Assembly: GCF_021608225.1 (NCBI RefSeq)
Contig: NZ_JAKIJS010000001.1
Coordinates: 1,612,001-1,676,000 of the forward strand
Direction of reading: 5' to 3'
DNA length: 64,000 nt
From: Pseudalkalibacillus berkeleyi
Lineage (GTDB): Bacteria; Bacillota; Bacilli; Bacillales; Fictibacillaceae
How positions within the stretch are numbered: position 1 is the stretch's first letter; each line of letters begins with the position of its first letter. Made by a program: the position numbers and the translations under genes. Positions 8,119 to 16,657 of this stretch are shown here, piece after piece. Under the pieces are notes generated by a model. That model saw nothing but the letters and a program-made list of their open reading frames with translations, was not told where the DNA came from and did not search any database.

Positions 8119-8673
8119 TTATGAGATTGGATTCGTACTAGTCTTCCTGTTGAGTGGATACGTTTTGTACGCTCCATTATCCGATGATAGCCTTAAAATG
8201 TTTCGGTCCTCAGGAATCCCTTCAAAATAGGCACCGATACTTCCGGTTGTACATTTGTGCCCCGAAATTAAGATGTTAACATCCTTTCCACCATACTTAA
8301 GTTCTATTTCATTCATAAAATCAAACACTCTTTCGATGTATGTATGAATATCTTCAACCCCTTGATAAACATTTGGATCAGGTACGGCACCAGCTAGTTT
8401 AACTTCATGTTTTAACAAACGATCTGCTTCTCCCAAATCAAACACATCAAGACGCTTATCTATTATAGGTTCATTGCCTGTTGCGATCTTTCCAGTTTGT
8501 ATCGCTCGCTCTTGTGGGGAAGAAAATACAAAATCAAATTCAACCTCCACAAAATCTTCTCTTAAACGCTCGGCTTGCTTCACCCCTTCTTCATTTAAAG
8601 GTAGTCCTAATCTCCCTTGCAGCCTACCTTCTTTATTTAAATCGGTTTGCCCGTGTCTGACAACATAGATCAT
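8119..8673 (-). CDS. histidine phosphatase family protein
   Basis: 184 aa. YVVRHGQTDLN at residues 3-13 is the RHG catalytic motif of the phosphoglycerate mutase-like phosphatases. FSSPQERAIQTG and ILISGHKCTTG supply the second-half conserved Arg and His. This is a phosphohistidine-using phosphatase, most likely acting on a small phosphorylated metabolite; true mutase activity is unlikely at this length. AGGAGGGG lies 7 nt before ATG 8673. It sits 22 nt downstream of the PPOX gene on the same strand. Confidence 0.82.
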   Translation of the reverse strand: MIYVVRHGQTDLNKEGRLQGRLGLPLNEEGVKQAERLREDFVEVEFDFVFSSPQERAIQTGKIATGNEPIIDKRLDVFDLGEADRLLKHEVKLAGAVPDPNVYQGVEDIHTYIERVFDFMNEIELKYGGKDVNILISGHKCTTGSIGAYFEGIPEDRNILRLSSDNGAYKTYPLNRKTSTNPIS

Positions 8674-8695
8674 ACAATCCCCTCCTCATGTAAAA

Positions 8696-9331
8696 TTAGT
8701 ACAGTCTGTTTCGATAGCTTTCTTGTAATTCAGCTGCAATTTTCTCTTCAGATAAGCCGGGTAAGTTAACATGCGCATGCAACATTTTTGCTGGATTAGG
8801 GCGCTCTGCTTGATCGAGCCAAGTTTTAGAATCCCAAAGCTTGGATCGTTTAAAGGCTTTCGCACAATGTATAAAGCACTCATCCACTTTGACAATCGTT
8901 CCTAATATAGGCGCTTTTCCGTTCACCTGCATTTCATTTAGAATTTGCTCATCCTCTGTAATCACTGCTTGCCCGTTAACGCGTAAAGTCTCTTCTAACC
9001 CTGGAATAACAAATAGGAGTCCGATATGAGGATTAGATAAAATGTTAAGCAATGAATCGACTCGCTTATTTCCTGGTCGTTCTGGAATGACTAAATGGTA
9101 ATCATCTATTACATGCACGAATCCAGGTGCGTCACCTCTTGGCGAACTATCGCACCTGCCATTCTCATCTGAAGTAGCCATCACGAGAAAAGGAGACTTC
9201 TCAATAAACTGTCTGCAGTGATGGTCTAAGCAATCCATTACTTTTTTCTTCGCTTTTTCACTAGGACTTCCTACTAAAAGCTTAAGCTCTTCTTGACTAG
9301 TCACGCATTTCTTGAATCTGTCCTTGTCCAT
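8696..9331 (-). CDS. pyridoxamine 5'-phosphate oxidase-like FMN-binding protein
   Basis: 211 aa. The split-barrel signature is visible in SPFLVMATSDENGRCDSSPR, then GFVHVIDDYHLVIPERPGN and NPHIGLLFVIPG, as in the PPOX families annotated as FMN-binding oxidoreductases. It is longer than a minimal PPOX (about 140 aa) because of an N-terminal helix (1-40) and a C-terminal tail. Substrate unknown; probably binds FMN or F420 and reduces a small molecule. GAGGAG precedes ATG 9331. Lies between the SRPBCC and phosphatase genes with short gaps, so co-transcription is likely. Confidence 0.78.
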   Translation of the reverse strand: MDKDRFKKCVTSQEELKLLVGSPSEKAKKKVMDCLDHHCRQFIEKSPFLVMATSDENGRCDSSPRGDAPGFVHVIDDYHLVIPERPGNKRVDSLLNILSNPHIGLLFVIPGLEETLRVNGQAVITEDEQILNEMQVNGKAPILGTIVKVDECFIHCAKAFKRSKLWDSKTWLDQAERPNPAKMLHAHVNLPGLSEEKIAAELQESYRNRLY

Positions 9332-9352
9332 CGCTAATCTCCTCGAAAAATA

Positions 9353-9775
9353 CTATTTTACTAAACTCGCTCTCAACTGAGTTACGCCAAACTCCAAATA
9401 TCCTTTTAAACAAGTTAGCATATATACCCAGCCTTCTTTGTTATCAATTAAGAGGTTGGTTAGTTCTTCACCTGTAGCGTTGAATCCTTCTTCGGTAACT
9501 TCAATTACTGTGGAGTGATTATCCATTTCTTCAAGAGAGAGGGTTACGACATTCTCACCCCACTGATAAACGATCTTTCTGTCTCGCTCCATTTCTAATA
9601 CGACGATATCAACTTGTGCACCGTACTCTTCATATTTTAGTGTGATCGTTTTCCCTTGCTCCCATCTTTCAGAGCTTGATGAAAACCAAAAGTGCCCAAT
9701 TTTAGAGGGATCAACAAAAGCTTCAAAAACTTCTGATGTTGGCTTAAATATCTTCATTTTCGTTACGTTCATCAT
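9353..9775 (-). CDS. SRPBCC/AHSA1-type START-like protein
   Basis: 140 aa from ATG 9775, which has AAAGGATGG upstream; an in-frame start at 9799 lacks a ribosome site. Recognisable AHSA1 features are VFEAFVDPSKIGHFWFSSS near the start, a W-Q-GK-I strand, and a C-terminal amphipathic helix preceded by KEGWVYMLTCLKG. These proteins form a helix-grip pocket that binds hydrophobic ligands; the ligand is unknown. It heads a likely three-gene run with the PPOX and phosphatase genes. Confidence 0.75.
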   Translation of the reverse strand: MMNVTKMKIFKPTSEVFEAFVDPSKIGHFWFSSSSERWEQGKTITLKYEEYGAQVDIVVLEMERDRKIVYQWGENVVTLSLEEMDNHSTVIEVTEEGFNATGEELTNLLIDNKEGWVYMLTCLKGYLEFGVTQLRASLVK

Positions 9776-9920
9776 GTATACCCATCCTTTATAAATCATT
9801 AATAAATGTACTAATTCAATACTGCTCTATACAAGTCCTTCCTTCTTGCCATTAATGAGCATGTTTTCAGATTAATCTCGATCGATGTGATACACTTACA
9901 AAAAATAAGGAGTTGAGAAC

Positions 9921-10937
9921 TTGAGTGCTAAGCTTTTTGAACCCATTACTTTTAAAAATATGACGTTAAAAAATCGGATTGTCATGTCGCCGATGTGTAT
10001 GTATTCTTGTCAAGCTGAAAACGGGAAGGTGACGACTTGGCACAAGACCCATTACACGAGCCGCGCTGTCGGGCAAGTAGGACTCATCATGCTGGAGGCG
10101 TCCGCTGTACATACGCAAGGCAGAATATCGATGCAAGATTTAGGCATATGGGAAGATGGACAAATCGAAGGTCTGCGTGAGCTTGTAAGCCTTATCCATG
10201 AGCAAGATGCGAAAGTCGGAATACAGCTTGCACATGCTGGACGAAAAGCAATTGTGGATGGACCTATTTATTCGTCCTCACCTTTACCTTACAACGATAA
10301 AATGGAAGTACCAGAAGAGATGACGATTGATCAAATTAAAGATACTGTTGAAGATTTTCGAAAAGCAGCAATAAGAAGTAAAGAAGCCGGATTTGATGTG
10401 ATTGAAATCCATGGGGCACATGGCTACTTAATTAGTCAATTTTTATCCCCGCTAACCAACCATCGTACAGATCAATATGGCGGGACGAAAGAAAAGAGAT
10501 TCAACTTCCTTCGTGAAATCATAACTGCTGTCAAATCGGTTTGGGATGGGGCACTATTTATTCGTATTTCTGCAAATGACTATCATGAGGATGGATATGA
10601 TGTAGAGGATTACGTGGAATATGCCGAATGGATGAAAGACCTAGGTGTGGATTTGATTGATTGCAGTTCGGGTGGCGTTGTACCGGCGAAAATCAATCCA
10701 TATCCGGGATATCAGGTTCAGTATGCTGACCATTTAAAAAGTAAAGCAGCGATTGCAACAGGTGCTGTAGGTATGATCACCTCTCCTTTTCATGCTGAGG
10801 AAATCCTACAAAATAACCGTGCAGACCTTATCTTTCTGGCGAGAGAACTATTAAGAGATCCGTACTGGCCAAGAAGAGCGGCAGAGGAATTAAATACAGA
10901 ACTGACCCCACCTCAACAATATGAACGAGGCTGGTAA
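9921..10937 (+). CDS. namA: NADPH dehydrogenase, old yellow enzyme YqjM type
   Basis: 338 aa, very close in memory to B. subtilis YqjM from end to end, including the C-terminal VQYERGW-type tail (QQYERGW here). MCMYS holds Cys26 and Tyr28, the unusual flavin-tuning pair of the YqjM subgroup; [15 protein letters not shown] holds the His pair that binds the substrate carbonyl. FMN-dependent reduction of activated C=C bonds and nitro compounds, used in oxidative or xenobiotic stress. The start is TTG 9921 with AAGGAG upstream. A GGGAGACTC hairpin follows the stop. Confidence 0.93.
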   Translation: MSAKLFEPITFKNMTLKNRIVMSPMCMYSCQAENGKVTTWHKTHYTSRAVGQVGLIMLEASAVHTQGRISMQDLGIWEDGQIEGLRELVSLIHEQDAKVGIQLAHAGRKAIVDGPIYSSSPLPYNDKMEVPEEMTIDQIKDTVEDFRKAAIRSKEAGFDVIEIHGAHGYLISQFLSPLTNHRTDQYGGTKEKRFNFLREIITAVKSVWDGALFIRISANDYHEDGYDVEDYVEYAEWMKDLGVDLIDCSSGGVVPAKINPYPGYQVQYADHLKSKAAIATGAVGMITSPFHAEEILQNNRADLIFLARELLRDPYWPRRAAEELNTELTPPQQYERGW

Positions 10938-10952
10938 CAATGAATCAGAAAA

Positions 10953-10984
10953 GGGGAGACTCATCTATCGAGTCTTCCCTTCCT
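10953..10984. terminator. hairpin between namA and the DUF4129 gene
   Basis: AAGGGGAGACTC pairs with GAGTCTTCCCTT around a short loop and is followed on the plus strand by a T-rich tail. It overlaps the last codons of the convergent membrane protein gene. Confidence 0.6.
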
Positions 10985-12214
10985 CTTTTGTTCTTTCGTT
11001 ATGATTTTGTGCTGCTCTTTCCCCCAAGATATTAACTGTTTCATAGTTTCTATATACTGCTCTTCCTCTTCCGCTGATATTTCCTTTATCCCATACCTGA
11101 CTCTTTCATATATGTGATTCACATTATTGCTTTTATCAGAAGGTAATCCAATTCGGTCGAACCATTCAAGCACGGATTCCTGCGGGTATCTCCCTAACTT
11201 GTAGCCGGCCATTTTCTTTTCAAGTCGATACAATTGCTTACGAATTTTATTAGCAGGTGGTGTACGATCCCTTACAATATTTCGCTCACCAAAATCCTCG
11301 CCTAGGTTCATGCTATTTTCTTGAAATCCGTTGTATAAACTTGCATTCGTGAAGGAAAGTTTTCTTTTGTACAATCGAATGCCATACCAAATGACAGCAA
11401 GCGCAATCAATGCAATCAGCACATAAGTAAACCATTCACTTTGATTGGAATCATTCACCATTTCTCTGAGAATTTCTTCGTTTGTTTTCAAATCTGCATC
11501 CTCTACGTTATCTTGGACACGTTCGATGTTGCCTTCTTTAATAAAACTTGCGAATAATGTAACGACAAAGCTAATTGGATAATATAAAACTGTTGCAATG
11601 ATTGTGCCGAGTCCCTTTAATATCGACATAGTGATAGATTGAATCAAAGGAAACAAAAGAACGATACTGGCAGTTGCGACCGCCAAAACAAGTGTAACTT
11701 TTCCTACCCAACGGTGCACAGCTTGATCCGTGTTTTGATTGGTCAGAACTGCCCGATTCACCCGAACGATCGCAAACAAAATGGTTTGTAATAATAGTAA
11801 CCAAAGAGCAAACGATACATAGTCATTTGTTGAGAAGAAGAAATAGAAAATGATCGTTGAAGCGAGTGAGAGTAACAAAATATGTACTTCTTGTCCTAAG
11901 TCCTCATCAAAATATTGACTCGTAAACCGCCATCCTATAAGAATAGTTAACAACATTAATACAAGCACATCTATACCTAATATCCAACCAATCCCAAACA
12001 AGACGGGTAATGTGAAAACTATTTTTCCAACGGTAGCTTTTATTCTTGGTAACAAGACTTCGTACATCAAACCCCCAATTACCATTAATGAAAAAATAGC
12101 GAGATAAGGATTTTCATGGACTGGAGCAAATACCCAAACGGATAAAAGAAGAGCAAAGACGATATCCATACTGTACTGCAACCATCTCGTTCGCAGTCTT
12201 AGGAAGTTACTCAT
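10961..12214 (-). CDS. polytopic membrane protein with C-terminal DUF4129-like domain
   Basis: 417 aa. About six hydrophobic segments lie in residues 10-210, then one more near 265. A basic C-terminal region (about 320-410) holds RLEKKMAGYKLGRYPQESV and EWFDRIGL, resembling the DUF4129 domain that ends transglutaminase proteins such as B. subtilis YebA. The transglutaminase domain itself, which would sit outside the membrane between the TM block and this tail, is absent. Third gene of a MoxR-DUF58-membrane protein set; starts 4 nt inside the DUF58 gene. Role unknown; such sets are thought to help assemble or stress-protect envelope complexes. Confidence 0.7.
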   Translation of the reverse strand: MSNFLRLRTRWLQYSMDIVFALLLSVWVFAPVHENPYLAIFSLMVIGGLMYEVLLPRIKATVGKIVFTLPVLFGIGWILGIDVLVLMLLTILIGWRFTSQYFDEDLGQEVHILLLSLASTIIFYFFFSTNDYVSFALWLLLLQTILFAIVRVNRAVLTNQNTDQAVHRWVGKVTLVLAVATASIVLLFPLIQSITMSILKGLGTIIATVLYYPISFVVTLFASFIKEGNIERVQDNVEDADLKTNEEILREMVNDSNQSEWFTYVLIALIALAVIWYGIRLYKRKLSFTNASLYNGFQENSMNLGEDFGERNIVRDRTPPANKIRKQLYRLEKKMAGYKLGRYPQESVLEWFDRIGLPSDKSNNVNHIYERVRYGIKEISAEEEEQYIETMKQLISWGKEQHKIITKEQKRKGRLDR

Positions 12215-13419
12215 GAAATCGCCCTCCTTCTTCCAAGTCTCATGACCCTAGCTGTTTGTTCATGCATTTGAAGGTGGAAGACACCAACGCCTTTACTGAG
12301 CCAGCTTTCATATTGAGGGAGGTCCGTCGTCATGTCCCCGATTACAATAACAGATGTTGAATTTGACCCCCAGCTTTCATACAAAGCGATCAAACGATAC
12401 ATCGGAACTCGTACACTATTATAGTTAAGGCGGGATAGTAGTTCCATCGCCTTCAAAAGCTGTTGTTTTCCTTCGCCCTTCTCAAGATGTAAATAAGGGA
12501 CTCTGCCTTTTGTTTTGATGTTGACATACATATCGAACGGTATATGATGTTCTGTTGCATATTGACACATATAGGCTGCAAAACTGATTTGATTTTCCGA
12601 GACATTCATTTCGCCATATTTGGAGATCAGTTCAGATTGAATATTTACATTAATAAAAATCGTCCATGATTGGGTCAATGTTTTCTCGTATACCTTCGTT
12701 TGCAACTCATTCATTCTAGCTGAGGCTTTCCAGTGGATTCTTTGGAAAGGATCACCTGATTCGTAATTTCTTGTCCCAATAACTTGAGTCTGATCCTCAT
12801 ATAAGGATTGGGGATAAGCTCGATCGCCTTGAATTAACTCATTCAGTTGATTCATATCTTTTACAGGTAAGGGTGTCGGATATACGATAAACTCTGTTCT
12901 AAAAATACGATCGTTCACTAATTTGATCTCTTGTAAGCTTAAAGGATCACTCAGCTGCACTTCTAATTTAGGAAATTTAGCAACCCCTCTTCTTAATGCT
13001 CTTATAGGTATAGAAAGCGTTTTCTTTTCTTTAGGTTGGAACATCGTCGACAGATTGTAAGTGTTATAGCCCTTATGTTCCGTAACTGGTTCCATTCCTT
13101 TAACATTGACATTGGAGTGGAGGATGAACTCGATCTTATTTTGAAAAATTGGGACACGGCTATCATTTACTAAAGTAAGCTGCCAAGTTTCTTCATCGTC
13201 AGGAAACATGCGATACGTTTGCTTTTCATTAGAGAGATAAAGGCTTCCAGCAATTAGATTCAAATATTTCGTTGATATAAATAACGTGATCGCCATTAGT
13301 ATTCCAACAGTAAACAACACATTTGAGCCACCGTATAAGGATACGATCATCAATACAAATGAAAAAAAATAAAGGAACATTTGTGTTCTACCTGTATGCA
13401 AAATCTTACGCCAAATCAT
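12211..13419 (-). CDS. DUF58 domain-containing protein (YeaD-like)
   Basis: 402 aa. Two membrane segments lie in residues 12-60. The DUF58 signature YESGDPFQRIHWKASARMN is near residues 220-240, followed by a von Willebrand-like fold. Family function is unproven; these proteins travel with MoxR ATPases and are believed to be their partners. ATG 13419 overlaps the MoxR stop by 4 nt and its own end overlaps the next gene, so the three are translationally coupled. Confidence 0.85.
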   Translation of the reverse strand: MIWRKILHTGRTQMFLYFFSFVLMIVSLYGGSNVLFTVGILMAITLFISTKYLNLIAGSLYLSNEKQTYRMFPDDEETWQLTLVNDSRVPIFQNKIEFILHSNVNVKGMEPVTEHKGYNTYNLSTMFQPKEKKTLSIPIRALRRGVAKFPKLEVQLSDPLSLQEIKLVNDRIFRTEFIVYPTPLPVKDMNQLNELIQGDRAYPQSLYEDQTQVIGTRNYESGDPFQRIHWKASARMNELQTKVYEKTLTQSWTIFINVNIQSELISKYGEMNVSENQISFAAYMCQYATEHHIPFDMYVNIKTKGRVPYLHLEKGEGKQQLLKAMELLSRLNYNSVRVPMYRLIALYESWGSNSTSVIVIGDMTTDLPQYESWLSKGVGVFHLQMHEQTARVMRLGRRRAIS

Positions 13420-14366
13420 TCCCTAACCGCTCCAGCTTCGACTGGTACCTCAATTTCATCTAGAATCATATGAATAATTTGTTGTACGGTCTTTCTCAGT
13501 TCCCCGTCTAGAGACAATACGATCCGGTGAGCCAGTACAGGCTGGGCTAATTTCTTTACATCCCCTGGATTGACATAGTCTCTATTTTGTAACCAAGCAT
13601 ACGCTTGTAAGGCTTTCATGAATGCGATTGTACCTCTCGGACTAACACCAACATCAATAAACTTAGATTGACGAGTTTCATGAATGATAGAAAGAATATA
13701 TTGCTCTATGTCATCACTTAAGTGAACTTTCTTAATTTCATTTTGCATATGTATGATCTCGTCTGTTGTGAACACAGGGATCAATTGATCAATTGGCTCT
13801 TGTTCTCGATATGCTCTCATGATCATTTGCTCTTCCCGCATCGAAGGATATCCGACGTTGATCTTTAGCAAAAATCGATCTAGTTGTGCCTCAGGTAAAG
13901 GAAACGTCCCTTGAGATTCAATCGGATTTTGGGTTGCTAATACGATAAATGGAGCAGGTAATGATTTCGTAATCCCATCTATTGTAACTTGCCTCTCTTC
14001 CATCAATTCGAGTAGGCTGGATTGTGTCCGTGGAGTAGCTCGGTTAATTTCATCAGCAAGGAGGACATTCGTCATGACTGGACCATATCGCAGCTCAAAT
14101 TCTCTTGTCTTCGGATTTAAATATTGTATCCCTGTTACATCGGATGGGAGAACGTCTGGTGTGAACTGTACACGTTTGTAACTTCCTTCAATGGACTTTG
14201 CTATACTTTTGGCAAGCATCGTTTTTCCCGTACCAGGCACATCCTCCATTAATACATGTCCCTTCGCAAGAAGTGCCACCATTATATATTCAACACTCTC
14301 TTCTTTCCCAATTAATACGTTACCAATTGACGCTTGTAGCCTATTCAATTTCACCTTCATTTCCAT
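13416..14366 (-). CDS. MoxR-family AAA+ ATPase
   Basis: 316 aa. Walker A is EDVPGTGKTML (about 41-51), Walker B NVLLADEINRA (about 104-114), then QSSLLELMEERQV and ATQNPIESQGTFPLPEAQLDRF, all MoxR hallmarks. It should act as a chaperone-like ATPase with the DUF58 and DUF4129 proteins encoded next. ATG 14366 has GGGGG 9 nt upstream and lies 26 nt inside the 3' end of dinB, so expression is coupled to the polymerase gene. Confidence 0.9.
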   Translation of the reverse strand: MEMKVKLNRLQASIGNVLIGKEESVEYIMVALLAKGHVLMEDVPGTGKTMLAKSIAKSIEGSYKRVQFTPDVLPSDVTGIQYLNPKTREFELRYGPVMTNVLLADEINRATPRTQSSLLELMEERQVTIDGITKSLPAPFIVLATQNPIESQGTFPLPEAQLDRFLLKINVGYPSMREEQMIMRAYREQEPIDQLIPVFTTDEIIHMQNEIKKVHLSDDIEQYILSIIHETRQSKFIDVGVSPRGTIAFMKALQAYAWLQNRDYVNPGDVKKLAQPVLAHRIVLSLDGELRKTVQQIIHMILDEIEVPVEAGAVRE

Positions 14367-15564
14367 GCTTTTTATCCCCCTTTTTCTCTATACCTTTTCT
14401 AATTGAACGATTCCCGTAACGTTTATGTATATCGTTCAAAGTGTCGAAAAGTCTTTCATCTTTTCTATGCTCTTTATATGAGAACAAATCCAATTGAAGC
14501 GTGGCATTCTCTTTTTCTATAACCTGCGTCGCTGCAATCCCCAACAACCGGACAGGCTCTTCATTCCAGTGATCTTTGAACAATTGATGAGCAACCGTTA
14601 GAATGTCTTCTTTTTTGTAAACTGGATTCATAAGGGTATGGCTTCTCGTGATGGTTTTGCGATCAGCATATCGAATCGTCAACTGGATGGTATAACCCAT
14701 TACATTTTTCCGTTTTAACCTTTGCTCTAATGATTCGGAAAGATCTCGCAACACATTTGAAGCTTGTTCGATTCGAAGTAAGTTTTGAGGTAAGGTTGTG
14801 GAAGTCCCAACAGATTTAAATTCACTAGCTGCATCAGGGTCTACGTCCCGATCATCAATGCCACGGGACCGTTGCCATAGCTTTTCTCCATTCCTACCTA
14901 AGTGTAGTTTTACAACCTTTTCATCTTTCTCTGCTAGATCACCGATTGTGTACACCTTAATCTGATGAAATTTCTGCATCGTTTTCTTGCCGACTCCGTG
15001 CATTTCTTCTATCGGTAATGGCCACAATTTTTCAGGTAGTTCCCTTTTTCTTAATATCGTTATCCCAAGTGGTTTCTTCATATCTGAAGCCATTTTTGCT
15101 AGGAATTTATTTGGAGCAATTCCGATACTGCAAGGTAAGTGCTGCTCTTTGTGAAGTCGTTGTTGAATTTCTTTCGCAATTTGAACGGGGGATGACTTCA
15201 TCCCAATATCAGTAATATCCATAAATCCTTCGTCAATTGAAATGGGTTCAACTAAGTCTGTATATTCAAATAACAAATCGAACATTTCCTGAGATGCTTT
15301 CCGATACTTATCAAAAGATGGAGGCATGACAATAAGTTCAGGGCAATATTTCTTTGCTTCCCAAACTGGCATCGTCGTCTTTACTCCCTTCGCCCTTGCT
15401 TCATAACTACTCGTTACGACAATGCCTCTGCGTTCCTCTACATTTCCGGCAATCGCAAGAGGCTTTCCTCTTAACTCAGGATTAAGGGCACTTTCAACAG
15501 ATGCGTAGAAACTGTTCATATCGATATGTAAAATAATTCTTGCTGTTGATGTCTTTTTCAACAT
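14341..15564 (-). CDS. dinB: DNA polymerase IV (Y family), YqjH/PolY1 type
   Basis: 407 aa from ATG 15564, preceded by GAGGTGA 8 nt away; the in-frame TTG at 15594 has no such site. HIDMNSFYASVE carries the first catalytic Asp; PISIDEGFMDIT carries the second Asp-Glu (the usual SIDEAFLD with Gly for Ala). Helix-hairpin-helix HGVGKKTMQKF and the little-finger domain follow. It copies damaged templates by translesion synthesis. A terminal segment near 390-400 with QLDLFSY is a good beta-clamp binding motif. No LexA box was seen upstream. Same place in order as B. subtilis yqjH. Confidence 0.93.
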   Translation of the reverse strand: MLKKTSTARIILHIDMNSFYASVESALNPELRGKPLAIAGNVEERRGIVVTSSYEARAKGVKTTMPVWEAKKYCPELIVMPPSFDKYRKASQEMFDLLFEYTDLVEPISIDEGFMDITDIGMKSSPVQIAKEIQQRLHKEQHLPCSIGIAPNKFLAKMASDMKKPLGITILRKRELPEKLWPLPIEEMHGVGKKTMQKFHQIKVYTIGDLAEKDEKVVKLHLGRNGEKLWQRSRGIDDRDVDPDAASEFKSVGTSTTLPQNLLRIEQASNVLRDLSESLEQRLKRKNVMGYTIQLTIRYADRKTITRSHTLMNPVYKKEDILTVAHQLFKDHWNEEPVRLLGIAATQVIEKENATLQLDLFSYKEHRKDERLFDTLNDIHKRYGNRSIRKGIEKKGDKKHGNEGEIE

Positions 15565-15614
15565 GAACCGTGTCACCTCGTAAAAATTCGCCAAATTATT
15601 ATTGTGAGAATATT

Positions 15615-15643
15615 TTGAAAATTATAGGGAATCATGCTAGAAT
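15615..15643 (+). promoter_or_regulatory. sigma-A promoter of the sigma region-3-like gene
   Basis: TTGAAA (15615-15620) and TAGAAT (15638-15643) are 17 bp apart, each 5 of 6 to consensus. Transcript start would be near 15650, just before the GAGGGAGG ribosome site. Confidence 0.65.
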
Positions 15644-15673
15644 AGAAGCATAATAAGAGGGAGGACTGTTCTT

Positions 15674-15898
15674 ATGTTTAACAACCTTCGACGCTTTTCT
15701 CAAACCCCGTATCCAAGGCTACAATTGGAAATATCCACAGCAGTTAAACAAGTGAAAATTGAACAAGACCGCTCCCCCACAGTTCAAGAGTTATCACTTC
15801 AAATTGGAGCACCCATTGAAAGGATTCTTGAGGCGATGGAATACAACTTGAACGCAAATCACCAACATGTTGCACCTAAACATTATTCAGTGCATTAA
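15674..15898 (+). CDS. orphan sigma-70 region 3-like protein, 74 aa
   Basis: Residues about 12-55 read like region 3 of a sigma factor: RLQLEISTAVKQVKIEQDRS, PTVQELSLQIGAPIERIL, EAMEY. The pattern R-P-xxx-ELS-x-IG-xxxERILEAME matches the three-helix segment after region 2 in SigB/SigF/SigG type factors. Regions 1, 2 and 4 are absent, and no neighbouring remnants of them were seen, so it is a free-standing small protein with its own promoter and ribosome site, not a visible relic. It might bind core polymerase, DNA, or an anti-sigma factor. Its stop overlaps the convergent MarR stop. Confidence 0.65.
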   Translation: MFNNLRRFSQTPYPRLQLEISTAVKQVKIEQDRSPTVQELSLQIGAPIERILEAMEYNLNANHQHVAPKHYSVH

Positions 15899-16392
15899 CC
15901 TTCTTTGTGCAACGTTTTCGAAGTCCTTTCAGTCCAATCAATGAAATCAGACCCGTGGAAGTATTGGTTCAGGTCTTTATGGAATTCCATTAACTGTTTA
16001 AGAAACTGAAGGTTATCATCCGATTGCTTACTATAGTCCTCAAGATAATCATACAACTTATAGGAGAACTGATACGATTCTTGAATTTTCTGTTCGCCAA
16101 GCTCGGTTAGTAAAGCATATGATACTCGACGATCTGCAACCTTTTTCGTTAACGTTATGAAACCTTTTTGCTTGAGACGAGTAATGACTTGCATAACCGT
16201 TGAAACATCCCACAAACCGATGGATGCGATCTTTGTAATTGTCGCTTCCTTTTCAAGATGAACAATCCAGAGCACATGCTGTTCTGCTTGTGTCAATCCT
16301 ATGCTTCTTGCTGACTTTTGCCATTCTTCCTCTAATACTTTGTAAGCCCCTCTTAAATAATTCATCATCATATGCATGTTTGCCATATTCAT
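15895..16392 (-). CDS. MarR-family regulator resembling ScoC/Hpr
   Basis: 165 aa from ATG 16392 (GAGG 8 nt upstream). The N-terminal helix and GLTQAEQHVLWIVHLEKEATITKIAS, then the wing DRRVSYALLTELGEQ, give a MarR winged helix. The segment WDVSTVMQVITRLKQKGFI is the recognition helix region and resembles ScoC (Hpr), the repressor of exoproteases and sporulation genes. Methionine-rich start. ScoC itself is longer (about 200 aa), so this is a ScoC-like paralogue rather than certain ScoC. Its target is unknown. Confidence 0.75.
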   Translation of the reverse strand: MNMANMHMMMNYLRGAYKVLEEEWQKSARSIGLTQAEQHVLWIVHLEKEATITKIASIGLWDVSTVMQVITRLKQKGFITLTKKVADRRVSYALLTELGEQKIQESYQFSYKLYDYLEDYSKQSDDNLQFLKQLMEFHKDLNQYFHGSDFIDWTERTSKTLHKEG

Positions 16393-16563
16393 TACCAACG
16401 CCTCGCTTTCTCTATTCTATTCTAATAGGCATTTAAAGGTATTTTTATGTTAACATATTTTGTAAAAACGAACACCCTTCAATGCTTATTTTACAAAATT
16501 CGCTTTGATATCCCTAGTTTTGAGTAGACCCTTGGAAGGATATTTCCACTTCTCAACTAAAAC

Positions 16564-16642
16564 GAAAAAAAGAGGTTAATCTGTAGGATGGGCTTCAATT
16601 ACCGATAAAGATAATAAAAGTCCCACGTACACAGATCAACCT
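16564..16642 (-). terminator. terminator of the YqjE peptidase gene
   Basis: On the minus strand AGGTTGATCTGT and ACAGATTAACCT pair with one mismatch across a structured loop and are followed by CTTTTTTTC. It sits 16 nt after the yqjE-like stop. Confidence 0.75.
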
Positions 16643-16657
16643 AATCGTGTTGGGTTA

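Noticed and set aside
16400-16657. Hidden small gene before the peptidase terminator
   Set aside because: Only short frames without ribosome sites; the hairpin with T-run explains the stretch.
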